Below, piece by piece: positions 43,602 to 51,729 of a stretch of DNA of 64,000 nucleotides; the first letter of the stretch is position 1, and the number at the start of each line of letters is the position of its first letter. The stretch spans positions 1 through 64,000 of the forward strand of contig NZ_JBHZOL010000031.1 of NCBI RefSeq assembly GCF_042788235.1, given 5' to 3'. This DNA comes from Sphaerothrix epifaneia. GTDB lineage: Bacteria > Cyanobacteriota > Cyanobacteriia > Phormidesmidales > Phormidesmidaceae. The position numbers and the translations under genes were made by a program. A model generated the notes under the pieces. It saw only the letters and a program-made list of their open reading frames with translations. It searched no databases and was not told the origin of the DNA.

Positions 43602-46600
43602 ATGGAGTCCCCTACCAGCAGAGAAACTATAGCGGCAAAAGCTTTCTGCAATCAGGAGTCACAGGTGACAGAAACTGCAACCGTAGAGTTTCAGCTACAA
43701 CAATTCGCTCAGGGGCAAAGTCATTTACAGGCTTTTTTCGCGGAAACGCCAGATTTATTTTGTCGGCTGTCTTTAGATGCGAACTGTCTTGAGCTTTGTC
43801 CTCACTGGCTACCAGTAACAGGCTGGAATCCAACAGATTTACAAGGAACTGGCTGGCTGGCTTGTATCGCATCTGAAGACAGGCCAACCATCTTTCAGAT
43901 GCTGCATCAGGCTAGCCTGCAAACTCAAGCAACTCAACCAATCACCTGTCGCTTCCGCTATCCAGATGAGTCTTGGCAGTTCTTTGCTGTTCGCAGTCGT
44001 ATCCACCAAGGCAGCTATTGGCTACACTGTCGGCCTTTAGGTACTCACTTACCCCAACTTTCTCAACCAGATTTGCAGCGTTTGCAGCGGAGCGAAGAGC
44101 GCTGGCAACTGGCGATTGAAGGGAGTAACGACGGTATTTGGGATTGGGATATTGAAAATGACCAGGTTTTTCGCTCTGAACGCTGGCTCTCTATTCTTGG
44201 CTATAGCAAAGACCAGATTGATACAAAGCAAGAATTTTGGACAAACTTAATCCACCCAGAAGATCGAAAAGCAGTCATCGCCGCCCAGCAAGCTTATTTG
44301 CAACACCTGAACCCAGAGTATGCAGTAGAGTACCGTATGCGTTGCCAAGACGGTACCTACAAATGGATTTTTTCGCGTGGCAAAGCTGTTTGGGACTATC
44401 AGGGAAATCCGATTCGGATGGTAGGCACTAATACGGATATTCACGATCGCAAACAAATTAAACAAGAACGCGATCGCTTTTTGACACAGCTACAAATCCA
44501 AAACAAAAATTTAGAACAGCTTATTCAACAGTTAGGAGCGCTTCTTGAAGATCGCACCTACCAAATGGTGCAACAAGCTCAAACCCTAGATGCGATTTTG
44601 TCTTCTTCTTCCGATCCAATTTACTGTTTTGATCGCCATTACCAATTACGCTACGTTAGCATTCGGGGGGCTGCTATTTTAGGCTACGCTCCCAATGAGA
44701 TGCTACACAAAACAGGGCGAGAGCTGGGCTTTCCAGAGCGCTCAGTTGTTAAGTTTGAGCAGCAGATTCAAGACGTTATTACGACTGGAAATAGCCAAAC
44801 CTACCAAAAAGGGCTGGTGACGGTTCAGGGAAAGCGAGATTTTGAATATGTCTTGAATCCTATTTTTGCAGAGTCTGGAGAAGTAGAAGCTGTTGTTATC
44901 AATGCGCGCGACGTCACCGATTTAAAGCGCAGTGAGCATATACTCAAAAATTTAGCAGCGGGGACGGCAGCCGTCATCGGCAAAGACTTTTTCCCTGCCT
45001 TGGTTCACCATCTCGCCCAAACGCTCAACGTTCGTTACGCCATCATCGCGGAGTTACACTCACACCAGCGGTTGGAAATTGTAGCCGCCTCTCCAGAACT
45101 CAGCACAAAAATTAGCCGTGCCTGGGCCATTGCCAATACGCCTTGTCAGCAAGCGATCGCCCAGGGTAGCTATCACTGTCCTTGCTTGGTGCAGCAACAG
45201 TTCCCTGAGGATCAAAACTTGGTCACGCTAGAAGCCGATAGCTATTACGGCATTAGCTTAACCAATAGCCAGGGAGATCATATTGGCTTGCTTTGTGTCC
45301 TTGACCATAAACCTTTCCCCTACTCTGAGCGGATCGAACAAGTCTTGCGTATTTTTGCCGCGCGAGCGGGTGCAGAGCTAGAGCGGCAGCAAACTTCTGA
45401 TGCTCTACATCGCAGTGAAGAGCGTTTTCGCCGTATTTTTGAAGAAAGCCCTTTAGGTATCGCGCTGGCCGATTTAGAAGGACGCTTTGTAACCGTCAAT
45501 CCTAAACTTTGTAAATGGTTAGGCTATTCGGCGACGGCACTTAAACAGCTCACCTTTTTCGAAATTACTCACATTGCTGATCGCGGCTTGCACCTTCCTT
45601 ACCTGCAAGACTTAATGAGCGGCCAGCTCGATCGCATCTCAATTGAAAAACGCTTTCTCCACAAAAACGGTACCCCCTTGTGGGCAAACTTGACTCTTTC
45701 TCGCGTTTGCTATTCCGAAGATGACTCAATTCACCTGCTAGGGCTAATTGAAGATATTGGCGATCGCAAGCAAGCTGAGCAAGCCTTAAAAGACAGTCGT
45801 CATCTGCTCCAGCAAATTACCGAAACCTCGCCCAGCTTGGTCTACATCTTCGACCTGATTCAACAAGCAACGGTCTATACTAATCGCGATTTAGCGGTGG
45901 TTTTGGGCTATCAAGATCGGCAAATTTCTGAAGCAAGCCTTCAATTTTTAGCCAACGTCATGCATCCTGATGATTTTCCTCGCTTCATCAGCTATTTGCA
46001 GCAGTTGAGCGCAGCCACCGATGGAGAATTGCTGTCTTTAGAATATCGCGTACGCAAAGCCAATGGCCGTTGGGCTTGGTTTGAAAGCGTTGATACAGTC
46101 TTTACGCGTGATGCCAAAGGTACGGTGACGCAGGTAATTGGCAATGCCTTAGATATTAGCGATCGCAAACAAGCCGAAGCAGAAATGGAAAAAGCCCTAG
46201 AACGAGAACGGGAATTGAGCGAACTCAAATCGCGTTTTGTCTCCATGACTTCCCACGAATTTCGCACGCCTCTGGCTGTGATTGCTTCTTCTGCGGGCAT
46301 TCTCAAAGACTTTGGCTACAAGCTAGATGAAAGTCGCAAACAGCGTCACTTAGAAACAATTCAAACCTACGTTCAGCATACAACTCAGCTTTTGGACGAT
46401 ATCTTACTGCTGAATCGAGCCGAATCAGGACGCGTAAATTGTGTGCCACTACCGCTAAATCTAGTAACATTTTGCCGCGAACTGATAGAAGATATGCAGC
46501 TCAGTGCCCCTGATTATGTGCTCAACCTCACGTTAGAAGAGCCAGAAGTTGCCATTTTTGAGATGTCTGCCAGTTGGAGCGTTTTACTAGATGCCAAACT

Positions 46601-46958
46601 ATTACGCCAAATTTTAGTCAACCTGCTTTCAAACGGCATCAAATATTCAGACCCCGGCTCCTGCGTGACGCTGAGCCTCGCGCGTGACGACACAACCGTC
46701 ACGCTCAACATCTCAGATGAAGGAATTGGCATCTTGCCAGAAGATCAAGAATACTTGTTTGAGTCTTTCCATCGAGGAGCCAATGTCGGTACTACCCAAG
46801 GCACTGGGCTGGGCTTGTCTATTGTCAAACGCTGCGTAGAGTTGCACAACGGTAGACTCTCTTTCAAAAGCAGACCCTTGCAAGGAACTACATTCACGGT
46901 TTGTCTACCGATTACAGCCGACGAGGTGAGTGAGCCAGTCGTTCCAAAAGCTGAGTGA
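43602..46958 (+). CDS. Multi-PAS/GAF sensor histidine kinase
   Basis: A 1118-residue soluble kinase. The order is N-terminal PAS (about 45-150), PAS/PAC (about 165-290; GSNDGIWDWDIENDQ), coiled coil, PAS (about 330-450), GAF (about 455-605), PAS (about 612-725; FEESPLGIALADLEGRF) and PAS (about 735-865). Then come HisKA with SHEFRTPLAV and HATPase with NLLSNGIKY, DEGIGI and GTGLGLSIV. There is no membrane segment or receiver. Ligands are unknown. No cognate regulator gene is next to it, so it is an orphan kinase. Confidence 0.93.
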   Translation: MESPTSRETIAAKAFCNQESQVTETATVEFQLQQFAQGQSHLQAFFAETPDLFCRLSLDANCLELCPHWLPVTGWNPTDLQGTGWLACIASEDRPTIFQMLHQASLQTQATQPITCRFRYPDESWQFFAVRSRIHQGSYWLHCRPLGTHLPQLSQPDLQRLQRSEERWQLAIEGSNDGIWDWDIENDQVFRSERWLSILGYSKDQIDTKQEFWTNLIHPEDRKAVIAAQQAYLQHLNPEYAVEYRMRCQDGTYKWIFSRGKAVWDYQGNPIRMVGTNTDIHDRKQIKQERDRFLTQLQIQNKNLEQLIQQLGALLEDRTYQMVQQAQTLDAILSSSSDPIYCFDRHYQLRYVSIRGAAILGYAPNEMLHKTGRELGFPERSVVKFEQQIQDVITTGNSQTYQKGLVTVQGKRDFEYVLNPIFAESGEVEAVVINARDVTDLKRSEHILKNLAAGTAAVIGKDFFPALVHHLAQTLNVRYAIIAELHSHQRLEIVAASPELSTKISRAWAIANTPCQQAIAQGSYHCPCLVQQQFPEDQNLVTLEADSYYGISLTNSQGDHIGLLCVLDHKPFPYSERIEQVLRIFAARAGAELERQQTSDALHRSEERFRRIFEESPLGIALADLEGRFVTVNPKLCKWLGYSATALKQLTFFEITHIADRGLHLPYLQDLMSGQLDRISIEKRFLHKNGTPLWANLTLSRVCYSEDDSIHLLGLIEDIGDRKQAEQALKDSRHLLQQITETSPSLVYIFDLIQQATVYTNRDLAVVLGYQDRQISEASLQFLANVMHPDDFPRFISYLQQLSAATDGELLSLEYRVRKANGRWAWFESVDTVFTRDAKGTVTQVIGNALDISDRKQAEAEMEKALERERELSELKSRFVSMTSHEFRTPLAVIASSAGILKDFGYKLDESRKQRHLETIQTYVQHTTQLLDDILLLNRAESGRVNCVPLPLNLVTFCRELIEDMQLSAPDYVLNLTLEEPEVAIFEMSASWSVLLDAKLLRQILVNLLSNGIKYSDPGSCVTLSLARDDTTVTLNISDEGIGILPEDQEYLFESFHRGANVGTTQGTGLGLSIVKRCVELHNGRLSFKSRPLQGTTFTVCLPITADEVSEPVVPKAE

Positions 46959-47125
46959 TTGGAGGAAAGTATACCTATAGCCGCAGCGTTGAGAAACTGA
47001 AATTGCTGAAAGTCTTCTACAGAAAGCCTTTTATGCTACCTTCTGCCTTTGGCTACATCAGCTCACCGATTCAGGAAAATACGCTATAGTCTAGGACTGT
47101 TCACCTGTGTAGTTCTTGAACTCAA

Positions 47126-47311
47126 ATGACTAACGCCCAAGGCTGGTACATTGTCAAAGCCCAAGACGAGTCTTGCCAGATCATCACCCATGAGCAATTT
47201 GCCGCGATCGCTAACGCCCAACCTCAGCACTGGGGGCCTTTTGCTTCTCAAAGTGAAGCGATCGCCCGACGAGTGGGCTTAATCCGAGCAGGCAAATGTC
47301 AACCTCAATAA
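47126..47311 (+). CDS. Small conserved-looking protein, function unknown
   Basis: A 61-residue soluble protein with GWYIVKAQDESCQII at the start and WGPFASQSEAIARRVGLIRAGKC at the end. The patterned, non-shadow sequence and the isolated position suggest a real small gene of a cyanobacterial family, but I cannot name it. Two cysteines. No clear ribosome binding site. Confidence 0.65.
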   Translation: MTNAQGWYIVKAQDESCQIITHEQFAAIANAQPQHWGPFASQSEAIARRVGLIRAGKCQPQ

Positions 47312-47326
47312 AGGTTCAAAGCAGCA

Positions 47327-47366
47327 ATCAAAAAGCTGCCCACTTCATCGGCAGACAGCTTTTGAT
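47327..47366 (-). terminator. Likely terminator at the 3' end of the CtpA-type protease gene
   Basis: On the minus strand a stem forms from ATCAAAAGCTG (47366-47356) with CAGCTTTTTGAT (47338-47327), with inner pairing CTGCC/GGCAG. The transcript ends in a U-run within GCTTTTTGAT. It lies 19 bases beyond the protease stop and could also serve the convergent small gene. Confidence 0.6.
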
Positions 47367-47384
47367 CCATTTGAATCTAAATTG

Positions 47385-48686
47385 CTAGTTCAAAGCAGGT
47401 GAAACCACTACATTAGCTGCTTCGCGATTGACTCGAATTTGCTGGGTTAAAATCTCTAGCGCCTTGGCATACTGAGGATCTTCTAACGTCCCAACTCGCT
47501 CTCGATCTTGAGAAAAGCTTTCGCGATCGCTTTCACTCAGCTCAATCACCACATCCGGTTCAATGCCTTGTTTGTTGATATCGCGACCACTCGGCGTCAA
47601 ATACTTAGCGACGGTAACAGCAACTCCCGAACCATCAGGCAAACTTCTTACCGATTGCACCAACCCTTTACCAAAGGTTTGCGTACCGACTAAAACAGCT
47701 CGGTGATTGTCTTGTAACGCTCCAGAAAGAATTTCACTAGCACTGGCTGAACCACCATCGACTAAAACCACCAGCGGTAAGTCAGTGACCGCCCGATTGT
47801 TGGCAATTTCTTCATCCACAATACCTTGGCGATCGACGGTCGAAACAATAGTGCCATCGTCTAGCCACATGCGGGCGATATCAATACTGGAATACAGTAA
47901 GCCACCCGGATTCCCGCGCAGATCTAAGATATAGCCAATCACATCTCGATCTTCTAGAGCTTGAATCGCATCTCGCATCTCAACAGCCGCATTGGCACTA
48001 AACTGCGTCAGGCGAATGTAGCCAATACCGCCCTCAGCCCCTTCTCGATAGCTGTAGCGCACCGGATGAATTTCGATTCGCGCCCGCTCAATTTCATAAT
48101 CAAGCGTACGTTCACCCCGCTTCAGCGTAAGTTTCACCTGCGACCCAACTGGCCCACGAATGAGATTAACGGCAGTATTGAGATCCATGCCTTCGGTACT
48201 CTGACCGTCGATCGCCATAATTACATCTTGCGCCTGCACCCCAGCATCAAACGCAGGCGTGTCTTCAATGGGCGCAACCACTAAAATCTCGTCAGTTTCT
48301 TCATCCTGTGAGATTTGAATACCTACCCCTGTGAGTTCGCCAGAGGTATCCACCTGCATGTTGCGATACTCTTGCGGATCCATAAAGCGCGTATACGGAT
48401 CATCTAGTTGCTCCAGCATCTCTCGAATAGCACCGTAGGCTTCTTCTTGGCTGCCGTAATCCCGCTCTAGATATTCCATGCGAACGGCTTCCCAATCAAC
48501 CTGATTAAAGGTGCCATCCACATAGTTGCGATCGATGAGTTGCCAAACTTCATCGACTAGCTCTTTAGGGCTTTCGCGAAAAAAGGCTTGCCCTTGAGAG
48601 AGATGAATACCCGCACCGGTTACTGTAACTGCAGCGACAGCAAGAGCAGTCGCACCAAGTACAAGTCCACGTTTTGAGATTGCCAT
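47385..48686 (-). CDS. C-terminal processing protease (S41 family, CtpA/B/C type)
   Basis: A 433-residue exported serine protease. It has an N-terminal hydrophobic signal segment (about 8-30), a PDZ domain (about 105-185; GVGIQISQDEE, PAFDAGVQAQDVIMAIDG) and the S41 core. The catalytic Ser is in GGSASASEIL and the Lys is 25 residues on, in TFGKGLVQ. In cyanobacteria one paralogue (CtpA) trims the D1 precursor of photosystem II. The family has several members, so which one this is cannot be told here. Single gene. Confidence 0.92.
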   Translation of the reverse strand: MAISKRGLVLGATALAVAAVTVTGAGIHLSQGQAFFRESPKELVDEVWQLIDRNYVDGTFNQVDWEAVRMEYLERDYGSQEEAYGAIREMLEQLDDPYTRFMDPQEYRNMQVDTSGELTGVGIQISQDEETDEILVVAPIEDTPAFDAGVQAQDVIMAIDGQSTEGMDLNTAVNLIRGPVGSQVKLTLKRGERTLDYEIERARIEIHPVRYSYREGAEGGIGYIRLTQFSANAAVEMRDAIQALEDRDVIGYILDLRGNPGGLLYSSIDIARMWLDDGTIVSTVDRQGIVDEEIANNRAVTDLPLVVLVDGGSASASEILSGALQDNHRAVLVGTQTFGKGLVQSVRSLPDGSGVAVTVAKYLTPSGRDINKQGIEPDVVIELSESDRESFSQDRERVGTLEDPQYAKALEILTQQIRVNREAANVVVSPALN

Positions 48687-48879
48687 AAATCAACTGATGT
48701 GTCTGAAGGCGGTATGCTCAATCTAGCACACCAAAAGTGTAGCTATGGGATTCAAACAGAGCCAAATTTTGGGCCTTGACCCAAATAGTTAGTTGCCCCC
48801 CTCAAACTAAAATATTAACCCCTGTTTTACCGACAATTGAGCGCAGCAGACTTGGTTGCTCCTGCTCCTTAATAGAAGT

Positions 48880-50106
48880 TTAGGGATCTACCCAACGATC
48901 ATCGGCTTTGATTAGGTTGATCAATTCTGCTACCCCCTGATCTTCGGGCACCCGTTTAATTTCTTCTCGGCCTCGATAAAGGGAAATGTATCCTGGCTGC
49001 TTGCCCACGTAGCCATAGTCAGCATCAGCCATTTCGCCAGGGCCATTGACAATACAGCCCATAACAGCAATATCCAAGCCTGTTAAGTGCTGGGTAGCTG
49101 CCCGTACTTTATGTAGGACTTCCTCTAAGTTGAAGAGGGTTCGCCCACAGGAAGGACAAGCCACGTACTCCACCATTGTCTTGCGCAGACCCAAAGCCTG
49201 CAAAATGCTGTAGCAAACCGGAATTTCTTTTTCAGGCGCTTCAGTCAGTGAAACTCGAATCGTGTCGCCAATTCCTTCGGCCAGCAAGGTAGCGATTCCG
49301 GCTGTCGATTTGATGCGACCGTACTCGCCATCTCCCGCTTCCGTCACCCCCAAATGCAGCGGATAGTCCATGCCAGACTCATTCATGCGCTGCACCATCA
49401 GCCGATAGGCAGCTAGCATCACTGGAACCCGTGAAGCTTTGAGGGAAATTACCAAATTGCGATAATCTAGCGATTCACAAATGCGGATAAACTCTAGCGC
49501 TGATTCCACCATACCTTCAGGCGTATCGCCATAAGTAAACAACATGCGCTCAGCTAAAGAACCATGGTTTACCCCAATTCGCATAGCTTTACCCTGATCT
49601 CGCAGAGTAATTACTAAGGGTTCTAAGGTTTGACGGATTTTTTCGCCTATTTCTTCAAACTCAGACTGTGTATATTCGCTACGGGTCGGGCTGGGCTTTT
49701 CAAAGACGTACAGCCCTGGGTTAATTCGCACTTTGTCAACGTGCTTGGCTACTTCTAAGGCAATTTTCATGCCATTGTGATGCACATCTGCCACCAAAGG
49801 CACTGCTTGATAGCTGGCTGATAGCTTCTGTTTAATTTCAGCGATCGCCTTTGCATGAGCCATACTAGGCACCGTCACACGAACAATCTCACAGCCAATT
49901 TCGTGTAAGCGACGAATTGCAGCCGCCGAACCATCGATGTCCAACGTATCTTCATTGATCATTGATTGCACCACAACCGGATGGCCCCCTCCAATCGTGA
50001 CGCTGCCGACCTTAACAGGGCGCGTGTGGCGGCGATGAATTGTGGTATCGAAAGCGGGATTAGCTTCAGCAGCGGACTGAGCCACAGGATTTGACAGAGT
50101 TTGCAT
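48880..50106 (-). CDS. ispG: 4-hydroxy-3-methylbut-2-enyl diphosphate synthase IspG (GcpE)
   Basis: A 408-residue Fe-S enzyme of the MEP isoprenoid pathway, converting MEcPP to HMBPP. It has VGSVTIGGGHPVVVQSMI at the N-terminus, the TIM-barrel core (VADVHHNG, RINPG), and cluster cysteines in ACPSCGRTLF and VMGCIVNGPGE. It is of the ferredoxin-dependent cyanobacterial/plastid type. The start MQTLSNPV at 50106 fits cyanobacterial IspG better than the in-frame start seven codons upstream at 50127. Confidence 0.95.
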   Translation of the reverse strand: MQTLSNPVAQSAAEANPAFDTTIHRRHTRPVKVGSVTIGGGHPVVVQSMINEDTLDIDGSAAAIRRLHEIGCEIVRVTVPSMAHAKAIAEIKQKLSASYQAVPLVADVHHNGMKIALEVAKHVDKVRINPGLYVFEKPSPTRSEYTQSEFEEIGEKIRQTLEPLVITLRDQGKAMRIGVNHGSLAERMLFTYGDTPEGMVESALEFIRICESLDYRNLVISLKASRVPVMLAAYRLMVQRMNESGMDYPLHLGVTEAGDGEYGRIKSTAGIATLLAEGIGDTIRVSLTEAPEKEIPVCYSILQALGLRKTMVEYVACPSCGRTLFNLEEVLHKVRAATQHLTGLDIAVMGCIVNGPGEMADADYGYVGKQPGYISLYRGREEIKRVPEDQGVAELINLIKADDRWVDP

Positions 50107-50582
50107 AGCGCGAGGGTGAGCAGGCAAGTACTTAGATATCCATCTCTGTAATCAGGTTGCCATAGAAATGATGCGATTAAAACTTTTCCTGGCTCTTCCT
50201 GCCAAAAGCATGTCGATAAAAGACAACAACGACCCCAAGGCAAACTGCAGGTAAGCTACCCACAACGCGCATAAACACTCAACCACTCAGCAAGGTAGGC
50301 CCACGCTTGAACAAGTCTGCAAAGGAATCAATAAGCAACCTATAAAATTGCCAACCCAGCAAAGTTTAGACATTAGTAATACAGCTCAGTAGCTAAAAAT
50401 TGCCACTCACTTTGCGATTCTTAAATTAGAGCTGGGCAGACTATCACTGTGCACAGACCTAAAAGCGCTTCACAGTTGACCTGACTTCAACTCAGGTCGC
50501 TTCAAGCCTACCTAGGGATCGATCCCAACGGCTAACAACCAGCAACGACACTCTCAACTCTCTAAATTAAGGTTCAAAAACT
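50107..50582 (+). promoter_or_regulatory. gvpA upstream region with palindromes and a hairpin
   Basis: Three symmetric elements precede gvpA: CTGTGCACAG (50447-50456), a 7-bp stem GACCTGA/TCAGGTC (50478-50484, 50492-50498), and the perfect 12-bp palindrome GGGATCGATCCC (50515-50526). AAGGT (50569-50573) is the probable ribosome binding site of gvpA. The first part also contains the promoter side of divergent ispG. Which elements bind a regulator is unknown. Confidence 0.45.
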
Positions 50583-50801
50583 ATGGCTGTTGAAAAGGTA
50601 AATTCTTCCTCTAGCTTAGCAGAAGTGGTTGATCGCATTCTCGACAAAGGTATTGTGATCGATGCGTGGGCTCGCGTTTCCCTGGTAGGGATTGAACTGC
50701 TTGCTGTTGAAGCACGCATTGTTATTGCTTCTGTTGATACTTATCTCAAGTATGCCGAGGCAGTAGGGTTAACTGCCCAAGCTGCTGTCCCTGCTGTTTA
50801 G
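50583..50801 (+). CDS. gvpA: Gas vesicle major shell protein GvpA
   Basis: A 72-residue protein that polymerises into the ribbed gas vesicle wall. The sequence MAVEKVNSSSSLAEVVDRI, then DKGIVIDAWARVSLVG and the C-terminal YLKYAEAVGLTAQA, is nearly invariant in cyanobacterial GvpA. A single copy is present, whereas some cyanobacteria carry several. First gene of the gas vesicle operon, with a strong intergenic hairpin after it that may favour a short, abundant gvpA transcript. Confidence 0.98.
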   Translation: MAVEKVNSSSSLAEVVDRILDKGIVIDAWARVSLVGIELLAVEARIVIASVDTYLKYAEAVGLTAQAAVPAV

Positions 50802-50825
50802 GTGCCTCGCTAAAATCCGATAACC

Positions 50826-50895
50826 ATCACCCGTCAGATAACTCAAATAAATTTGATGACCTACAGATCTCAATCTGCGGGGATTGGCGGGTGAT
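50826..50895 (+). terminator. gvpA/gvpC intergenic stem-loop (possible attenuator)
   Basis: ATCACCCG (50826-50833) pairs perfectly with CGGGTGAT (50888-50895). The loop contains a further CAGAT/ATCTG pairing. The 3' flank is TCCTCTCG, without a U-tract, so partial termination or mRNA stabilisation is more likely than full termination. Stem-loops between gvpA and gvpC are known in other cyanobacteria. Confidence 0.55.
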
Positions 50896-50949
50896 TCCTC
50901 TCGTTTCATTCATTCCATAAATAAGGGGTTCAATCAGGAGCTGGCTTCT

Positions 50950-51729
50950 ATGACTGCACTTCGAGATCAGTGGTTAGCGCAAAGAGAGCAGCGACAGCAG
51001 ACGGTACTGAAGCGACAGCAGCAGGTCACAGAAATTTTATCGGCCTACCAGCAACAGCGTCAGGTCGAAGCCGCTCAACGGCTACAGCAACGTCAACAAC
51101 AAAGTCTTAACAAGCAGATTGCAACTCAGCAATGGTTAACTGAGTTGCAACAGCAGCGTCAAAAAAATCGAGCCGCTGTTGAGCAACAATTGACGAATCA
51201 CCAGCAGATGCGATCGCAGCAAAATCAAATCTGGCGGTTGGAGCTTTCTGCTTTAATAGGTGACCTACAGGTTGAAGTAGGAACGACGCTTTCAGCGATC
51301 GCCCAGCAACGACAAAACCGAGCCATTGCTCTGCGGCAAAAACTTAAACAAGAGCGGCAAATTCCGCTTCAGGCAGTTCGCATTCTATTTGACTCTTTAG
51401 CTGAATTTAGAGCTGAACTCGCAGCTTATCGGCAAAGCCTATCGCAACAGGTTTGGGGAACAGCTACCACGGTGCGATCGCTACCTGCACCTGCGGCTAA
51501 CAGTCAGCCAGCCGTACCGCAAGTTACGCCAGCAGTCACCCCTCAGATCATTGAGAAAAAGGTTTATCAGTATTTGAAAACTCAGCACCAGGCAAGACTG
51601 GGTGACATTGAAGCAGCTTTAAAACTCAATCGGCTGCAGACCGTTGATGCCTTGCGATCGCTGATACAAAAGCAGCTCATTGTTCAACGCGATCGCATTT
51701 ACCAGTTACCAGAGGAAGTTGTCCTGTGA
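50950..51729 (+). CDS. gvpC: GvpC-like coiled-coil gas vesicle protein with C-terminal winged-helix-like domain
   Basis: A 259-residue protein in the gvpC position. Residues 1-175 are almost entirely helical and rich in Gln, Arg and Ala (QQRQKNRAAVEQQL and similar), consistent with the GvpC outer strengthening protein. The regular 33-residue repeats of Anabaena GvpC are not clearly visible. After a Pro/Ala linker (about 178-200), residues about 200-256 form a small domain (KVYQYLKTQ, ARLGDIEAALKL, ALRSLIQKQL) strongly similar to the end of GvpN. The ATG at 50950 is fixed by CAGGAG 9 bases upstream. The longer in-frame start at 50884 lies inside the stem-loop. The stop overlaps the gvpN start by 4 bases. 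Confidence 0.75.
   Translation: MTALRDQWLAQREQRQQTVLKRQQQVTEILSAYQQQRQVEAAQRLQQRQQQSLNKQIATQQWLTELQQQRQKNRAAVEQQLTNHQQMRSQQNQIWRLELSALIGDLQVEVGTTLSAIAQQRQNRAIALRQKLKQERQIPLQAVRILFDSLAEFRAELAAYRQSLSQQVWGTATTVRSLPAPAANSQPAVPQVTPAVTPQIIEKKVYQYLKTQHQARLGDIEAALKLNRLQTVDALRSLIQKQLIVQRDRIYQLPEEVVL

Noticed and set aside
50884..50949. Upstream TTG start for the gvpC-like gene
   Set aside because: It falls inside the intergenic stem-loop. The ATG at 50950 has CAGGAG at the right distance.
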